From positions 62,001 to 126,000 of the forward strand of contig CALKUH010000069.1 of NCBI GenBank assembly GCA_937996795.1: a DNA stretch of 64,000 nt. The letters run 5' to 3'. The notes under the pieces were generated by a model that did not search any database, was not told the origin of the DNA, and saw nothing but the letters and a program-made list of their open reading frames with translations. How positions within the stretch are numbered: position 1 is the stretch's first letter; each line of letters starts with the position of its first letter. A program made the translations under genes and the position numbers. Origin of the DNA: an uncultured Verrucomicrobiota bacterium. Its GTDB lineage: Bacteria; Verrucomicrobiota; Kiritimatiellia; CAIVKH01. This document shows, piece by piece, positions 33,853-45,862 of the stretch.

Positions 33853-34724
33853 GGCGTGCCTCCCCGCGAGAGGTAGTAGAGCACGACGAGGTTGCCGGCG
33901 CCGGCGACCGCGGTGAAGATCCACGACGAGCGCAGCACCCACTGCCAGTAGAGGCGCGCGTTGGTGTTGTCGGCGAGGATTTCGAGGAAATACACGGCGG
34001 CCAGCGCGAGGACCGCGAGCCAGGGCCACGGGGCGAAGAAGAGGTAGAGGAAGCCGAGCAGCAGGATCGTCTCGTACCAGTGCGCGAGTTCGATGACCGC
34101 GAGGTAGGGGCCGGAAAACTCCGTCGTGATGCCCTTCACGATTTCCTGGTGCGCGTGGTGCGAGGTCGCGAGGTCGAACGGCGACTTGCGCAGCTTGATC
34201 GTGAGGACATACACGAGGCCCGCGAACATGCCGGGCAGGATGACGATCAGCAGGTCGGGGCGGGACCAGATGTCGTGGACCTGGAACGAACCGGTGGCGA
34301 CGTAGAACCCCATCGCGCTGAGGATCAGCATCGGCTCGCTGGCCATCAACTGGATCAGCTCGCGTTCCGCGCCGATGTGGCTGTAGGGCGACCCCGCGGC
34401 GAAGGCGCCGAGGACGAAGAAGACGCTGCCGAGCGCGAGGGCGAAGATCACGATGAGCAGGTCGCCGCCGATGAAGAACTCGACGCCGGCGATGATCGTG
34501 AACAGCAGGTAGCCGAGCAGGAAGAAGTGGCCCGTCTTGTTCACCGCAATGCGCTCTTTCTGGAAGAGCTTGAACAGGTCGTAGAACGGCTGGAGCAGCG
34601 GCGGGCCGATGCGCGCCTGCATGCGCGCGCTGATGATCCGGTCCACGCCGGCGAGCAGCCCGGCCAGCACCGGGGCGGCGACGATGTAGAGCAGGGCGGC
34701 GAGGATGGCGTGCGTGAGGTTCAT
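33849..34724 (-). CDS. echB: Ech hydrogenase membrane subunit (NuoH-like)
   Basis: 291 residues, about eight transmembrane helices. Shows GVDRIISARMQARIGPPLLQ and FYDLFKLFQKERI, plus SHHAHQEIVKGITTEFSGPY, as in NuoH/EchB proteins that anchor the hydrophilic arm and join the ion path. It overlaps echA by 4 bp. Confidence 0.94.
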   Translation of the reverse strand: MNLTHAILAALLYIVAAPVLAGLLAGVDRIISARMQARIGPPLLQPFYDLFKLFQKERIAVNKTGHFFLLGYLLFTIIAGVEFFIGGDLLIVIFALALGSVFFVLGAFAAGSPYSHIGAERELIQLMASEPMLILSAMGFYVATGSFQVHDIWSRPDLLIVILPGMFAGLVYVLTIKLRKSPFDLATSHHAHQEIVKGITTEFSGPYLAVIELAHWYETILLLGFLYLFFAPWPWLAVLALAAVYFLEILADNTNARLYWQWVLRSSWIFTAVAGAGNLVVLYYLSRGGTP

Positions 34725-36607
34725 GGCTTCACCACCATGACGAGGGCGGCCAGCAGCGCGATCGTCGCGGCGAGGCCCATGCGGGTCAGGCGTCCTTCCG
34801 CGAAAAACTCGGTCAGGTAATAGCTGCGGATCGCGAGCGGCTTCGTGCCGCCGATGGACGCCGTGAAAAGGTCGCGCTCCAGCACGTTGGCGCCGCTGAG
34901 ATACGGCGTCGTGATGCGTAGTTTCTTTTCACCCTTGTAGAGCAGGCTCAGCGGCAGCGCGACGATCAGCGCGAGCATGCTCGACATGATGACGATCGTG
35001 ACGCGGTTGAGCTCCACGGCGGTGCCGTAGTAGGACAGCAGGAACGGTTTGATCGACAGCGACGAGATGAAGGGCCAGGCGGCGCAGAGGCCGACGGTCA
35101 GCAGGCTGAGGAAGAACATCGCGTTCTTCTCCTCCATGCTCACCGGGCCGTGCGGGGGCGGCGGGCCTTTGACCGTGCTGAGGATCTTGCCCATCCACTT
35201 CGACCAGAAGAACAGCGTGGCCGAGCTGCCGAAGGCGACCATCACGGGCAGGATCGGGTGCGATTTCATCAGCGCTTCGATCGCGGCCCATTTGCTGACC
35301 AGCATGCCGAAGGGCGCCAGGAACATGCCCGCGATGCCGATGAGGATGGCAAGCGCGGTCTTCGGGCGGCGTTCGATCAGGCCCTCCATGTCCTCAATGT
35401 CGCGGCTGCCGATGGAGTGTTCCGCCGAGCCCACCGCGATGAACAGCAGCGCCTTGGCCACGGCGTGGAAGATGATCAGCAGGATCGCGGCCCACACCGC
35501 CTGCGGATTGCCGACGCAGGCGCAGGTCACGATCAGGCCGAGGTTCGCGATGGTCGAGTAGGCCAGCACGCGCTTCGCGTTGCTCTGCGAGATCGCGATG
35601 CACGACGCGAAGAGAAACGTTGTCACGCCGATCAGCGCCAGCAGCAATCCCATCACGGTGTTCTGCAGCAGCGGGGCGAAGCGGACGAAGACGTACACGC
35701 CCGCCTTCACCATTGTGCTGGAGTGCAGCAGCGCCGAGACCGGCGTGGGCGCGACCATCGCGCCGAGCAGCCACGCGGAGAACGGCATCTGCGCCGCCTT
35801 GGTCAACCCGGCGACGCAGATCAGCAGGACCGGCACCAGCATCGACGCCGGCGCGCTGCGGATGATCTCGCTCAACGCGAATGGACCGCCGGTTTTGGCG
35901 AGGTACAGCAGCGCGCCCGCGAAGGCGACGCCGCCGAGCATGTTGAGACGCAGGGCGAGGAACGCATTGTGCCGCGCCTCCGGGGTGCGCGGGTAGCTGA
36001 TCAGCAGGAAGGAGCACAGCGTCGTGACCTCCCACGCGAGGAAGAGCCAGCTGAGGTGATTCGAGAAGACCAGCGCGTACATCGCGCCGAGGAACAGGTA
36101 GATCGTTGCAAAGAACCAGCGCTGCCCGCCCGGCACCTCCGGGTGGTGGTGGTGGTAATGCGGCATGTAGCCGACGGCGTGCCACACGATCAGGCCGCCG
36201 ATGACGCCCACGATGTGCGCCATGATCATCGAGAAGCTGTCGATGAAGAGCGGCGCCTCCACGTGCGCGTGCGCATGGCCGCCGAATTCCGTCATCCCGA
36301 TCAATGCCGCCTGCGCGATCACGAGCGCCGTCACGGTGATCTGGCGTCCGCGCACGGCGATGACGAGCAGGATCAGCGTCACCAGGATGTCGAGGCCGAG
36401 GACGGCTTTCTGCAGCCAGGGCCAGTCAAACCGGAGCCACTGGGTTTCGCCCTGCAGATTGAGGGCGAGCAACACCAGCGCGCCGATTGCCACCACGCCC
36501 GACCCGATCTTGACCAGCGCTGTGCGCAATCCGACGTGACCGCCGAGCAGGGCAATCAGGCCGGCCATGGCCAGCGGGAAGAGGATCAGGAAGAGGACGA
36601 TGTTCAT
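34721..36607 (-). CDS. echA: Ech hydrogenase antiporter-like subunit (NuoL-like)
   Basis: 628 residues with many membrane helices. Proton-antiporter signature FLAWEVTTLCSFLLISYPRT, then AAQMPFSAWLLGAMVAPTPV with the conserved lysine region, LLHSSTMVKAGVYVFVRF and LAYSTIANLGLIV. Length is normal for NuoL/EchA. It is the first gene of the ech set and would carry ion translocation driven by ferredoxin-to-proton electron flow. Confidence 0.94.
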   Translation of the reverse strand: MNIVLFLILFPLAMAGLIALLGGHVGLRTALVKIGSGVVAIGALVLLALNLQGETQWLRFDWPWLQKAVLGLDILVTLILLVIAVRGRQITVTALVIAQAALIGMTEFGGHAHAHVEAPLFIDSFSMIMAHIVGVIGGLIVWHAVGYMPHYHHHHPEVPGGQRWFFATIYLFLGAMYALVFSNHLSWLFLAWEVTTLCSFLLISYPRTPEARHNAFLALRLNMLGGVAFAGALLYLAKTGGPFALSEIIRSAPASMLVPVLLICVAGLTKAAQMPFSAWLLGAMVAPTPVSALLHSSTMVKAGVYVFVRFAPLLQNTVMGLLLALIGVTTFLFASCIAISQSNAKRVLAYSTIANLGLIVTCACVGNPQAVWAAILLIIFHAVAKALLFIAVGSAEHSIGSRDIEDMEGLIERRPKTALAILIGIAGMFLAPFGMLVSKWAAIEALMKSHPILPVMVAFGSSATLFFWSKWMGKILSTVKGPPPPHGPVSMEEKNAMFFLSLLTVGLCAAWPFISSLSIKPFLLSYYGTAVELNRVTIVIMSSMLALIVALPLSLLYKGEKKLRITTPYLSGANVLERDLFTASIGGTKPLAIRSYYLTEFFAEGRLTRMGLAATIALLAALVMVVKP

Positions 36608-36676
36608 GGCGGCAGGCGGCGCCGGGTCCGGAATCCGCAGGGCGCGAGCGCGATGCGGATTCCGTACGGACGCGGA

Positions 36677-36868
36677 CTAGTCCGACACTTCGATGCAGGT
36701 CACGGGACAGTTGGCCGCTGCGTCGCGGACGGCATCCTCGCTGCCCGCGGGCACCGCCTCCACCTTGACCTTGGCGATGTTGTCATCGCCCATCTCGAAC
36801 ACCGCGGGGGCGGTGTCCCCACACACGCCGCAGCCGGTGCATGCGCTCTCGTCGATTTTCACTTTCAT
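36677..36868 (-). CDS. Small single-cluster 4Fe-4S ferredoxin
   Basis: 63 residues. CTGCGVCGD supplies the CxxCxxC part and NCPVTCIEV the fourth ligand; a middle acidic segment (FEMGDDNIAKVKVE) resembles Thermotoga/Desulfovibrio-type ferredoxins. A strong AGGAGGAG site precedes the ATG. Placed between the pyruvate oxidoreductase module and ech, it is probably the electron carrier linking them. Confidence 0.93.
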   Translation of the reverse strand: MKVKIDESACTGCGVCGDTAPAVFEMGDDNIAKVKVEAVPAGSEDAVRDAAANCPVTCIEVSD

Positions 36869-36901
36869 GGCTCTCCTCCTGTTTTCGTTGAATAGTCCAG
36901 A

Positions 36902-37912
36902 TTACTGCGCGTGGCGCAGGATGGCTTTGTAGCTCTCCAGCGTCTTGATGTAGTTCGCGCGCTCGAAGGCCGAGGGGTCCTCGACGTGCTGCTGGCTCAT
37001 CGAGCCCTTCATCTGGCGGATCGATTCGTATTCGTGGACTTCCATCCACTGCCGCAGGTCCCACAGCAGCGTGCCGAGGTACGGGATGCCGTTTTGCAGC
37101 AGCGCCGAGGTGGTCATCACCGCATCCGCTCCGGCCATCACGTATTTCACGATCTCCGTCGCGGTGTGCACGCCGCGCGTCGCGCCGATCGAGCACTTCA
37201 GCTTGCCGTGCAGGATCGCGATCCACAGCAGCGGCAGGCGGATTTCATACGGCGTGCTCAGGTTGAGCTGCGGCTGGACCTCGCGCTCCTCGATGTTGAA
37301 GTCCGGCTGGTAGAAGCGGTTGAAGAGCACCAGCGCGTCCGCACCCGCCTGGTCGAGCCGCGTCGCCATGTTCGCGAACGCGCTGAAGAACGGGCTGAGC
37401 TTGACCGCCACCGGGATTTTCACGGCGGACTTGACCGCGCGAACGATGTCGATGTAGCGCTGCTCGACCTCGGCGCCCGTCATCTTCGGGTCGGCGGGAA
37501 TCCAGTACACATTCAGCTCGAGGCCTTTCGCGCCCGCCTGTTCGATTTTCTTCGCGTAGTCAATCCAGCCTTCGTTCGTGATGCCGTTCAGGCTGCCGAT
37601 GATCGGGATGTCGCACACCGTCGAGGCGGAATCAATGATCTCCAGGTAGCGGTCCGGGTTCACGCTGTAATCGTCGTGACCGGGGAAATACGACAGCGAT
37701 TCCGCGAAGCTGTCCGTGCCGGCATTCAGCGCGTACTCGAGCACCGCCGCCTCCTGGCGCAACTGCTCCTCAAACACGGAGAACATCACGACGGCGGCCG
37801 CGCCCGCGTCCTCCAGCCGCTTGATCTTCACGACGCTGTCCGACAGCGGGGAGGCCGATGCGACGATCGGGTGTTCCAACTCCAGGCCCATATAGGTGGT
37901 GCGCAGGTCCAT
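36902..37912 (-). CDS. Dihydroorotate dehydrogenase-like FMN barrel protein
   Basis: 336 residues. A TIM barrel with an FMN site of the PyrD class: TTYMGLELEHPIVASASPLS, GLELNVYWIPADP, IPVAVKLSPFF and AGADAVMTTSALLQNG. The Cys/Ser base of true PyrD is not obvious. Paralogues of this type are commonly found next to nifJ and are annotated 'dihydroorotate dehydrogenase-like'; their real substrate is unknown. Sixteen base pairs separate it from nifJ. Confidence 0.85.
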   Translation of the reverse strand: MDLRTTYMGLELEHPIVASASPLSDSVVKIKRLEDAGAAAVVMFSVFEEQLRQEAAVLEYALNAGTDSFAESLSYFPGHDDYSVNPDRYLEIIDSASTVCDIPIIGSLNGITNEGWIDYAKKIEQAGAKGLELNVYWIPADPKMTGAEVEQRYIDIVRAVKSAVKIPVAVKLSPFFSAFANMATRLDQAGADALVLFNRFYQPDFNIEEREVQPQLNLSTPYEIRLPLLWIAILHGKLKCSIGATRGVHTATEIVKYVMAGADAVMTTSALLQNGIPYLGTLLWDLRQWMEVHEYESIRQMKGSMSQQHVEDPSAFERANYIKTLESYKAILRHAQ

Positions 37913-37928
37913 GATCAGCTCCTCCCAA

Positions 37929-41489
<3,561 letters not shown>

Positions 41490-41896
41490 CAGGTCCCGTC
41501 CTCCACAACGCGGGCGGTATCGCCCGCGGATATTTCCCTGAAAAGATTGGTGCCGGCGCTGTGCGCCTGTAGGAGGAGTGCCTGGGGGGGCGGCGAGGAT
41601 CTCGCCGCTTTGAAGGTCGCACCTACGCCGGCACCAAATATAAATCAGTAGTTATGTTTGTTGAGCCGGATGTCCGCCGGCTGACCGCTCCTCCTGAGTT
41701 TCGCATGCTTTCGCACTGCTCAGCGGCGTCTCCTCCATCCCGCTCAACTGAAGGTGAAGCTAACCGGCGCCCCCGCGCGGCGCCATCGGGCACGACCCCG
41801 ATTCGTTGCATCGGGGTTCGCCCTATACCGCAAAACGAGCGCCGGACGTATGCTTCCGTCAGTGGACCGCACGGTGGATGAAAGGAGGGTGACGTC
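41490..41896. other. 407-bp intergenic region between nifJ and the divergent 41897 gene
   Basis: No convincing gene. It holds the nested repeat at 41549-41635 and a separate perfect hairpin (ACCCCGAT, seven-base loop, ATCGGGGT) at about 41795-41817. A ribosome-binding site (AAAGGAGGG) closes it on the right. It presumably carries the promoters for both nifJ and the divergent gene, but no clear -35/-10 pair stood out. Confidence 0.6.
41549..41635. repeat. Nested REP-like inverted repeat upstream of nifJ
   Basis: Three nested complementary pairs: GGTGCCGGCG (41549-41558) with CGCCGGCACC (41626-41635), GTAGG (41569-41573) with CCTAC (41622-41626), and CGGCGAG-GAT-CTCGCCG (41591-41607). On the minus strand it contains GTAGGTGCGACCTT, a word of widespread dispersed bacterial elements. 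RNA from it would fold into one long stem. Confidence 0.75.
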
Positions 41897-42346
41897 ATGG
41901 CCGAGAGTGTGAATCAAATCATTGATCGCATCCGCGCATTGCATCTGCAGCTTGCGGACCGTTTCGAGCGGATGGGCGCGGCGGCGGATCGGGAACGCCT
42001 TCGCCTCGTGCTGAAATACATGGGTCGCCACGAGCGGAACATGGAGGACGCACTGGCGCAGTATCAGGATGCGGCTTCGCGCGCCGTGCTCGACACCTGG
42101 TTCAAAACCACGCCGGGCCACCCGCTCCGCGAGTGCCTCGAACTGGTGCGGCTGGATGCAGCCGACACCTCGGCCGTGTTGAAGTCCGTGCTCGAAATGG
42201 ATCGCTGCCTGGTCGATGCGTTCCGTCGGATCGCGGAGAGCGCGGTGGCGGCGGAGGTGAAATCCTTCTTCCAGCAACTGGTGGCCATGGAGGAACGCGA
42301 AGAGCACCGCCTCGTCCGGGACGCCATTGAAATGGAAGATTTGTAA
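41897..42346 (+). CDS. Small all-helical protein, possible four-helix (ferritin-like) bundle
   Basis: 149 residues. Not recognised. The predicted structure is helical throughout, with heptads in four blocks: IIDRIRALHLQLADRFERM, RLVLKYMGRHERNMEDALAQ, TSAVLKSVLEMDRCLVDAFR and VKSFFQQLVAMEEREEHRLV. RHERN in helix 2 and EEREEH in helix 4 could be metal ligands as in rubrerythrin-like proteins, but spacing is not canonical. It has the strongest ribosome-binding site in the area (AAAGGAGGG) and is divergent from nifJ, suggesting high expression and perhaps a redox or stress role. Confidence 0.8.
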   Translation: MAESVNQIIDRIRALHLQLADRFERMGAAADRERLRLVLKYMGRHERNMEDALAQYQDAASRAVLDTWFKTTPGHPLRECLELVRLDAADTSAVLKSVLEMDRCLVDAFRRIAESAVAAEVKSFFQQLVAMEEREEHRLVRDAIEMEDL

Positions 42347-42459
42347 TTGGTTGTTCAGGTAACCCGCATAATTTTGCATTGTGAGCTTGAGTCATCCGTT
42401 GCAACTGGTGTACGGGTAATCTTTGTCGTGTGTAATTATCTCAATAGGACGCCGTAGCC

Positions 42460-43398
42460 ATGAGAACACAAATGCGTACCAAGTGGGTTGGGTTGATGGG
42501 TGTTATGTTGATTGGGGCTGCAACGGCGGCCCGGGCGGACCTGTTTGTCATCGAGCGTTTTGAATACCCGTCCGGCAACAATACCCTCCAGTTGGATTCA
42601 TTCGCGGGCGGGGGTACAGGATGGGGCGGCAACTGGACCGATACGGGCGCGGGACTGGGCGCCACGTTTCAGACGAACAATTTCTTCGTGCATTCGTTGC
42701 CGCCCGCTGGCGGCATGCCGGCTGCGGCGGGTGGCTCGATGAACAAGGCGGCGAACAACCCGTCCTACAACCAGCGCACGACGGCCGATATGTCGACGTA
42801 TTTCGAGGATGGCGACACGGTCTGGTTCTCCTATGTCCTTGCGGTTCGCGGTCCGATGAGCAACCGGTTTAATCTCGGGTTCGGCACCACGGCCAACACG
42901 GGCAACGGCAGCGGGTTCGGCATTTCACTCAACGCGACGGGCTCTGCCGGCGCCGTCTCGACACCGGCGACGCTCCACGCGCGCATCAACGACACGCTGT
43001 CGGCCGATTCCATTTCACTGACGCTGTCCACCAACGGGTTCGGTGTGAGCGGACATAATCCGGCCTTCTTCGTGGTGGGGCGACTGACGATGGGTGTGGG
43101 CGCCGGTACGGATGTGCTCGACCTCTGGGTGAATGAGGGCACGACGTTGCCCGGGACGCCGACCCTTTCGCTGACGGGCGTTTCGCTGTCGTCGACGCCG
43201 GACCGATTCAGCTTCTTTACGCCGCCCACCACCGTGCCCACCAGTGGCCTGCCGCAGACGGCCCTGTGGTTGGATGAGATCAAGATGGGCACATCGGAGG
43301 TCGACCTCGGCCTGACGCTCGTGCCGGAGCCCTCCACGATTGCGATGCTCCTGCTGGGCGCCGGCTTCCTGTGGCGCCGCCGCTCCGCGCGCGGCTGA
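42460..43398 (+). CDS. PEP-CTERM surface protein
   Basis: 312 residues. Signal peptide (WVGLMGVMLIGAATAARAD), a beta-rich middle of low-complexity Thr/Ser/Gly/Asn, and the C-terminal sorting signal VPEPSTIAMLLLGAGFLWRR, comprising the PEP motif, a transmembrane helix and arginines. Such proteins are processed by exosortase (not in the window) and placed on the cell surface or in matrix. The middle resembles LamG/lectin-like domains of PVC surface proteins. A second in-frame ATG five codons in is a possible start. Confidence 0.93.
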   Translation: MRTQMRTKWVGLMGVMLIGAATAARADLFVIERFEYPSGNNTLQLDSFAGGGTGWGGNWTDTGAGLGATFQTNNFFVHSLPPAGGMPAAAGGSMNKAANNPSYNQRTTADMSTYFEDGDTVWFSYVLAVRGPMSNRFNLGFGTTANTGNGSGFGISLNATGSAGAVSTPATLHARINDTLSADSISLTLSTNGFGVSGHNPAFFVVGRLTMGVGAGTDVLDLWVNEGTTLPGTPTLSLTGVSLSSTPDRFSFFTPPTTVPTSGLPQTALWLDEIKMGTSEVDLGLTLVPEPSTIAMLLLGAGFLWRRRSARG

Positions 43399-43414
43399 CC
43401 AAAGGCCCTGCGCG

Positions 43415-44584
43415 TCAGTCGCGCTGGCGAATGGCGATGACGTCGAGCGGCCCGTTGATTTCGTAAAACTTCCGCACGTCGTCCAGCAGCATCAGCACCC
43501 ACGCCTGGGTGGAGTCGCCGCCATTCTTCGTGAAGACGATCTGGTCGGCGATGTGAACGCACGAGTGGATCACCTGCTGCTGCGCGTCGCGAAACAGCAG
43601 GATGTCGCCCAGCTGGTCCGCGGACGGAATGCGGCGGTAATCCTGCAGGATGATGCGCTTGAACGCCTCCGGGTCCACCGGTGGTTCCGTGGGTTGCGTG
43701 CTGAAAAAGTTCACGCTGGTCCAGTGGCAGTCGCGAAACGGCGCGCCGGGTTCCGTATCGAATGTGTTCAGCCGGCTGCGCGCGAAGGGCGGCAGCAGGT
43801 TCTGTATGGAGGGTGACCAATGCGGCGCGGAGCGCTGCACGGCTTCGAGCAGGGGCCGCACGTCGTCCGCACGTCCGCCGCGCGCCCAGTATGCCGTCAG
43901 CTCGTCGACCGGGTCGTCCGCGCGCACGCGGATGCGGGCCAGCAGCGCCGGTGTGCGATAGAGCGCCTGGAGGATTTCGCGGCGCAGCTCGGGGGTCGGT
44001 GCGCGCGCCAGCGCCAGCGGTGCGTCTGAAAACAGCAGCATGTCGCCGCGCGAGTACGTCAGGCGCTGAAGGAGGTCATGCAGGTCGGGGTGGGGACGCA
44101 GGGTTTCAAACCATTCGCCCGCCGTCGCGGGTCCGGGGAAGCGAAACGGGCTGTGATAGGGTTTGTTTTCAGGTGTTCGCCCGAGGAGCGCGTAGAGCCG
44201 GGTCCGCGTATCCGGCGCCATCGCCAGCAGCAGTTCCTCGGGCGGGCGCACGGACCATCCGCCCCCCGCGTGCGGCGCGGCCTGAGCGCGCAGGCGGTCG
44301 ATCTCCGCCCGGGTCAGGCCCATGGCGATGAGCTGCGCCTCGATGTCGCGCCAGCCGTCGGCGGAGAAAATCCAGCGCAAGTCCTCCGCATTTGCGCGCG
44401 CATCAGGGAACGCCTCCTCCGGCGCGTCCAACACCACCTCGACGTACTGGATGTGGCCCCATGGACCCGGCGCGAGATGTTGTGGCGCCCCCGCTGCCGG
44501 TGTGGCGACGACCCCGTGAGGCTGCATCGCGACACACGCCGCGCCGAGAAGAATCAATAGTCCTGTGCCGGATCGGAAACTCAT
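43415..44584 (-). CDS. Secreted protein with NlpC/P60-like C-terminal domain
   Basis: 389 residues with a signal peptide (GLLILLGAACVAMQPHG). The N-terminal 230 residues are unrecognised and helical (DAPEEAFPDARANAEDLRWI, TRAEIDRLRAQAAP). The C-terminal part reads FRDCHWTSVNFFS, LGDILLFRDAQQQVIHSCVH, IADQIVFTKNGG, in which Cys, then LGDxLLF, then a His-containing strand match the order in NlpC/P60 (papain-fold) hydrolases. If correct it would be a peptidoglycan or amide hydrolase. Divergent from the BrkB-cNMP gene with a 48-bp gap. Confidence 0.6.
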   Translation of the reverse strand: MSFRSGTGLLILLGAACVAMQPHGVVATPAAGAPQHLAPGPWGHIQYVEVVLDAPEEAFPDARANAEDLRWIFSADGWRDIEAQLIAMGLTRAEIDRLRAQAAPHAGGGWSVRPPEELLLAMAPDTRTRLYALLGRTPENKPYHSPFRFPGPATAGEWFETLRPHPDLHDLLQRLTYSRGDMLLFSDAPLALARAPTPELRREILQALYRTPALLARIRVRADDPVDELTAYWARGGRADDVRPLLEAVQRSAPHWSPSIQNLLPPFARSRLNTFDTEPGAPFRDCHWTSVNFFSTQPTEPPVDPEAFKRIILQDYRRIPSADQLGDILLFRDAQQQVIHSCVHIADQIVFTKNGGDSTQAWVLMLLDDVRKFYEINGPLDVIAIRQRD

Positions 44585-44597
44585 AAAAGCTGAGTAT

Positions 44598-44623
44598 TTT
44601 ACCCCGGACTTTTGTGTGGTAAA
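44598..44623. promoter_or_regulatory. Candidate dyad in the 48-bp divergent intergenic region
   Basis: TTTACC (44598-44603) and GGTAAA (44618-44623) are complementary half-sites separated by 14 bases, in the only space available to control the two divergent genes at 44584 and 44633. Any promoters must overlap it. It could be an operator; no regulator is evident. Confidence 0.3.
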
Positions 44624-44632
44624 GTGCGAAGC

Positions 44633-45856
44633 ATGAATCAGGTACACAAAAAGACCGCGCGGTGGGCGGCTTCCACCGTCATGGTCCTCAAGGCCTCGAT
44701 TCGCTCCTTTTCGGTCAATCGCAACCTCGAGGCCGCCGCGACGCTGGCGTATTACGGGTTCCTCTCGTTGATGCCGCTGGTCCTGCTGCTCGTGTTCATC
44801 CTCGGCTTGACCGTGCAGTCCTCCGCGTCGGCGCTCGACGCGTTGCGCGGGTTGCTTTCGGATTTGTTTCCCGCGTTTAACGAAGACCTGTTGCGCGAGC
44901 TGGCCAGCCTGTCGGAGCAGCGGGTCTGGGGCGTGTTGAGTTTTGTGCTGCTGATCTGGTCGATGACGCCGTTTGCCGGCGCGGCGCGGCATTCCATCGT
45001 GAACATCTTCAAGGGGGAGCATCGTCCCGCGTTTGTGCGAGAGAAGATGGTCGACCTGGTCGTGGTGTCGGTGCTGCTGGTGATGTTCCTGCTGCTCACG
45101 GTCGGGCGGATTTTTGTGCAGGCGTTTCCGGGTGAGCTCGCGCCGCTGCTGCGCGGGGTCCGGAGCATCGCCATGTGGGCCTTCGGCGTCGGCATGGTCG
45201 GGTGTTTCTACAAGGTGTTTGCGCCCGTAAAACTGCGCTGGCGGGATGCGTTGATCGGCGCCGGTGTCGCCGCCGTCCTGCTGGTGGTGATCCGCCCGAT
45301 CTTTGTCCTGATCCTCAACTACAACCCGACCTTCGGTTACGCGTTCGGGTCGCTGAAGGCCATTTTCCTGCTCATCATCTGGGTCTACTACACCTTTGCC
45401 GTGCTGCTGTTCGGCGGCGAGGTCGCGGCGAACACCCGGCGCCGGGAGGCGCTTGTCCTGCGGGAGTTCCTCGCCAGCGGCGCGCCGGCGGGCCAGCCCG
45501 TCTCGCGACTGCTCGAGCGCTTCCTGCGCCGGCTGGAGCCGGGCGCGGTGCTCTTCCGGGAGGGGGAGCCCGGCCACGAAATGTTCATCGTGCGCCGCGG
45601 CGCGGTGCGCCTGTCGAAAGGCGAGGTGGAGTTGCGCACGATGCGCGCCGGCGACTATTTCGGGGAAATGTCGATGCTGCTCGGCGCCCCGCGTTCCGCC
45701 ACCGCCACCGTCGTGGAGGACGACGCGGAACTCGTCGCGATCGGGCAGAACAACCTGGAACTGATCCTGCGCGAAAACCCCGCCATCGTCCGCCGCCTGC
45801 TCGCCGACATGGCCGCCCGCCTCCAGGCCATGAATGAGCGCGTGGCGATTAAGTAG
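44633..45856 (+). CDS. YihY/BrkB-family membrane protein fused to a cyclic-nucleotide-binding domain
   Basis: 407 residues. The N-terminal 290 residues have six membrane helices and BrkB signatures (LEAAATLAYYGFLSLMPLVL, KLRWRDALIGAGVAAVLLVV, NPTFGYAFGSLKAIFLLIIW, VYYTFAVLLFGGEVAA). The C-terminal 115 residues form a cNMP domain: LFREGEPGHEMFIVRRGAVR, GDYFGEMSMLLGAPRSATAT with the phosphate-binding cassette. BrkB proteins are uncharacterised membrane proteins, here apparently ligand-gated by a nucleotide. The ATG at 44633 is preferred over an in-frame codon at 44612. Confidence 0.88.
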   Translation: MNQVHKKTARWAASTVMVLKASIRSFSVNRNLEAAATLAYYGFLSLMPLVLLLVFILGLTVQSSASALDALRGLLSDLFPAFNEDLLRELASLSEQRVWGVLSFVLLIWSMTPFAGAARHSIVNIFKGEHRPAFVREKMVDLVVVSVLLVMFLLLTVGRIFVQAFPGELAPLLRGVRSIAMWAFGVGMVGCFYKVFAPVKLRWRDALIGAGVAAVLLVVIRPIFVLILNYNPTFGYAFGSLKAIFLLIIWVYYTFAVLLFGGEVAANTRRREALVLREFLASGAPAGQPVSRLLERFLRRLEPGAVLFREGEPGHEMFIVRRGAVRLSKGEVELRTMRAGDYFGEMSMLLGAPRSATATVVEDDAELVAIGQNNLELILRENPAIVRRLLADMAARLQAMNERVAIK

Positions 45857-45862
45857 AGCGCG

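Noticed and set aside
35150..36895. 581-residue plus-strand frame opposite echA and the ferredoxin
   Set aside because: Antisense shadow of a membrane protein gene; no domain.
41623..41898. Small frames in the nifJ upstream region (for example 91 residues minus, 75 residues plus)
   Set aside because: They span inverted repeats, lack ribosome-binding sites and show no recognisable sequence.
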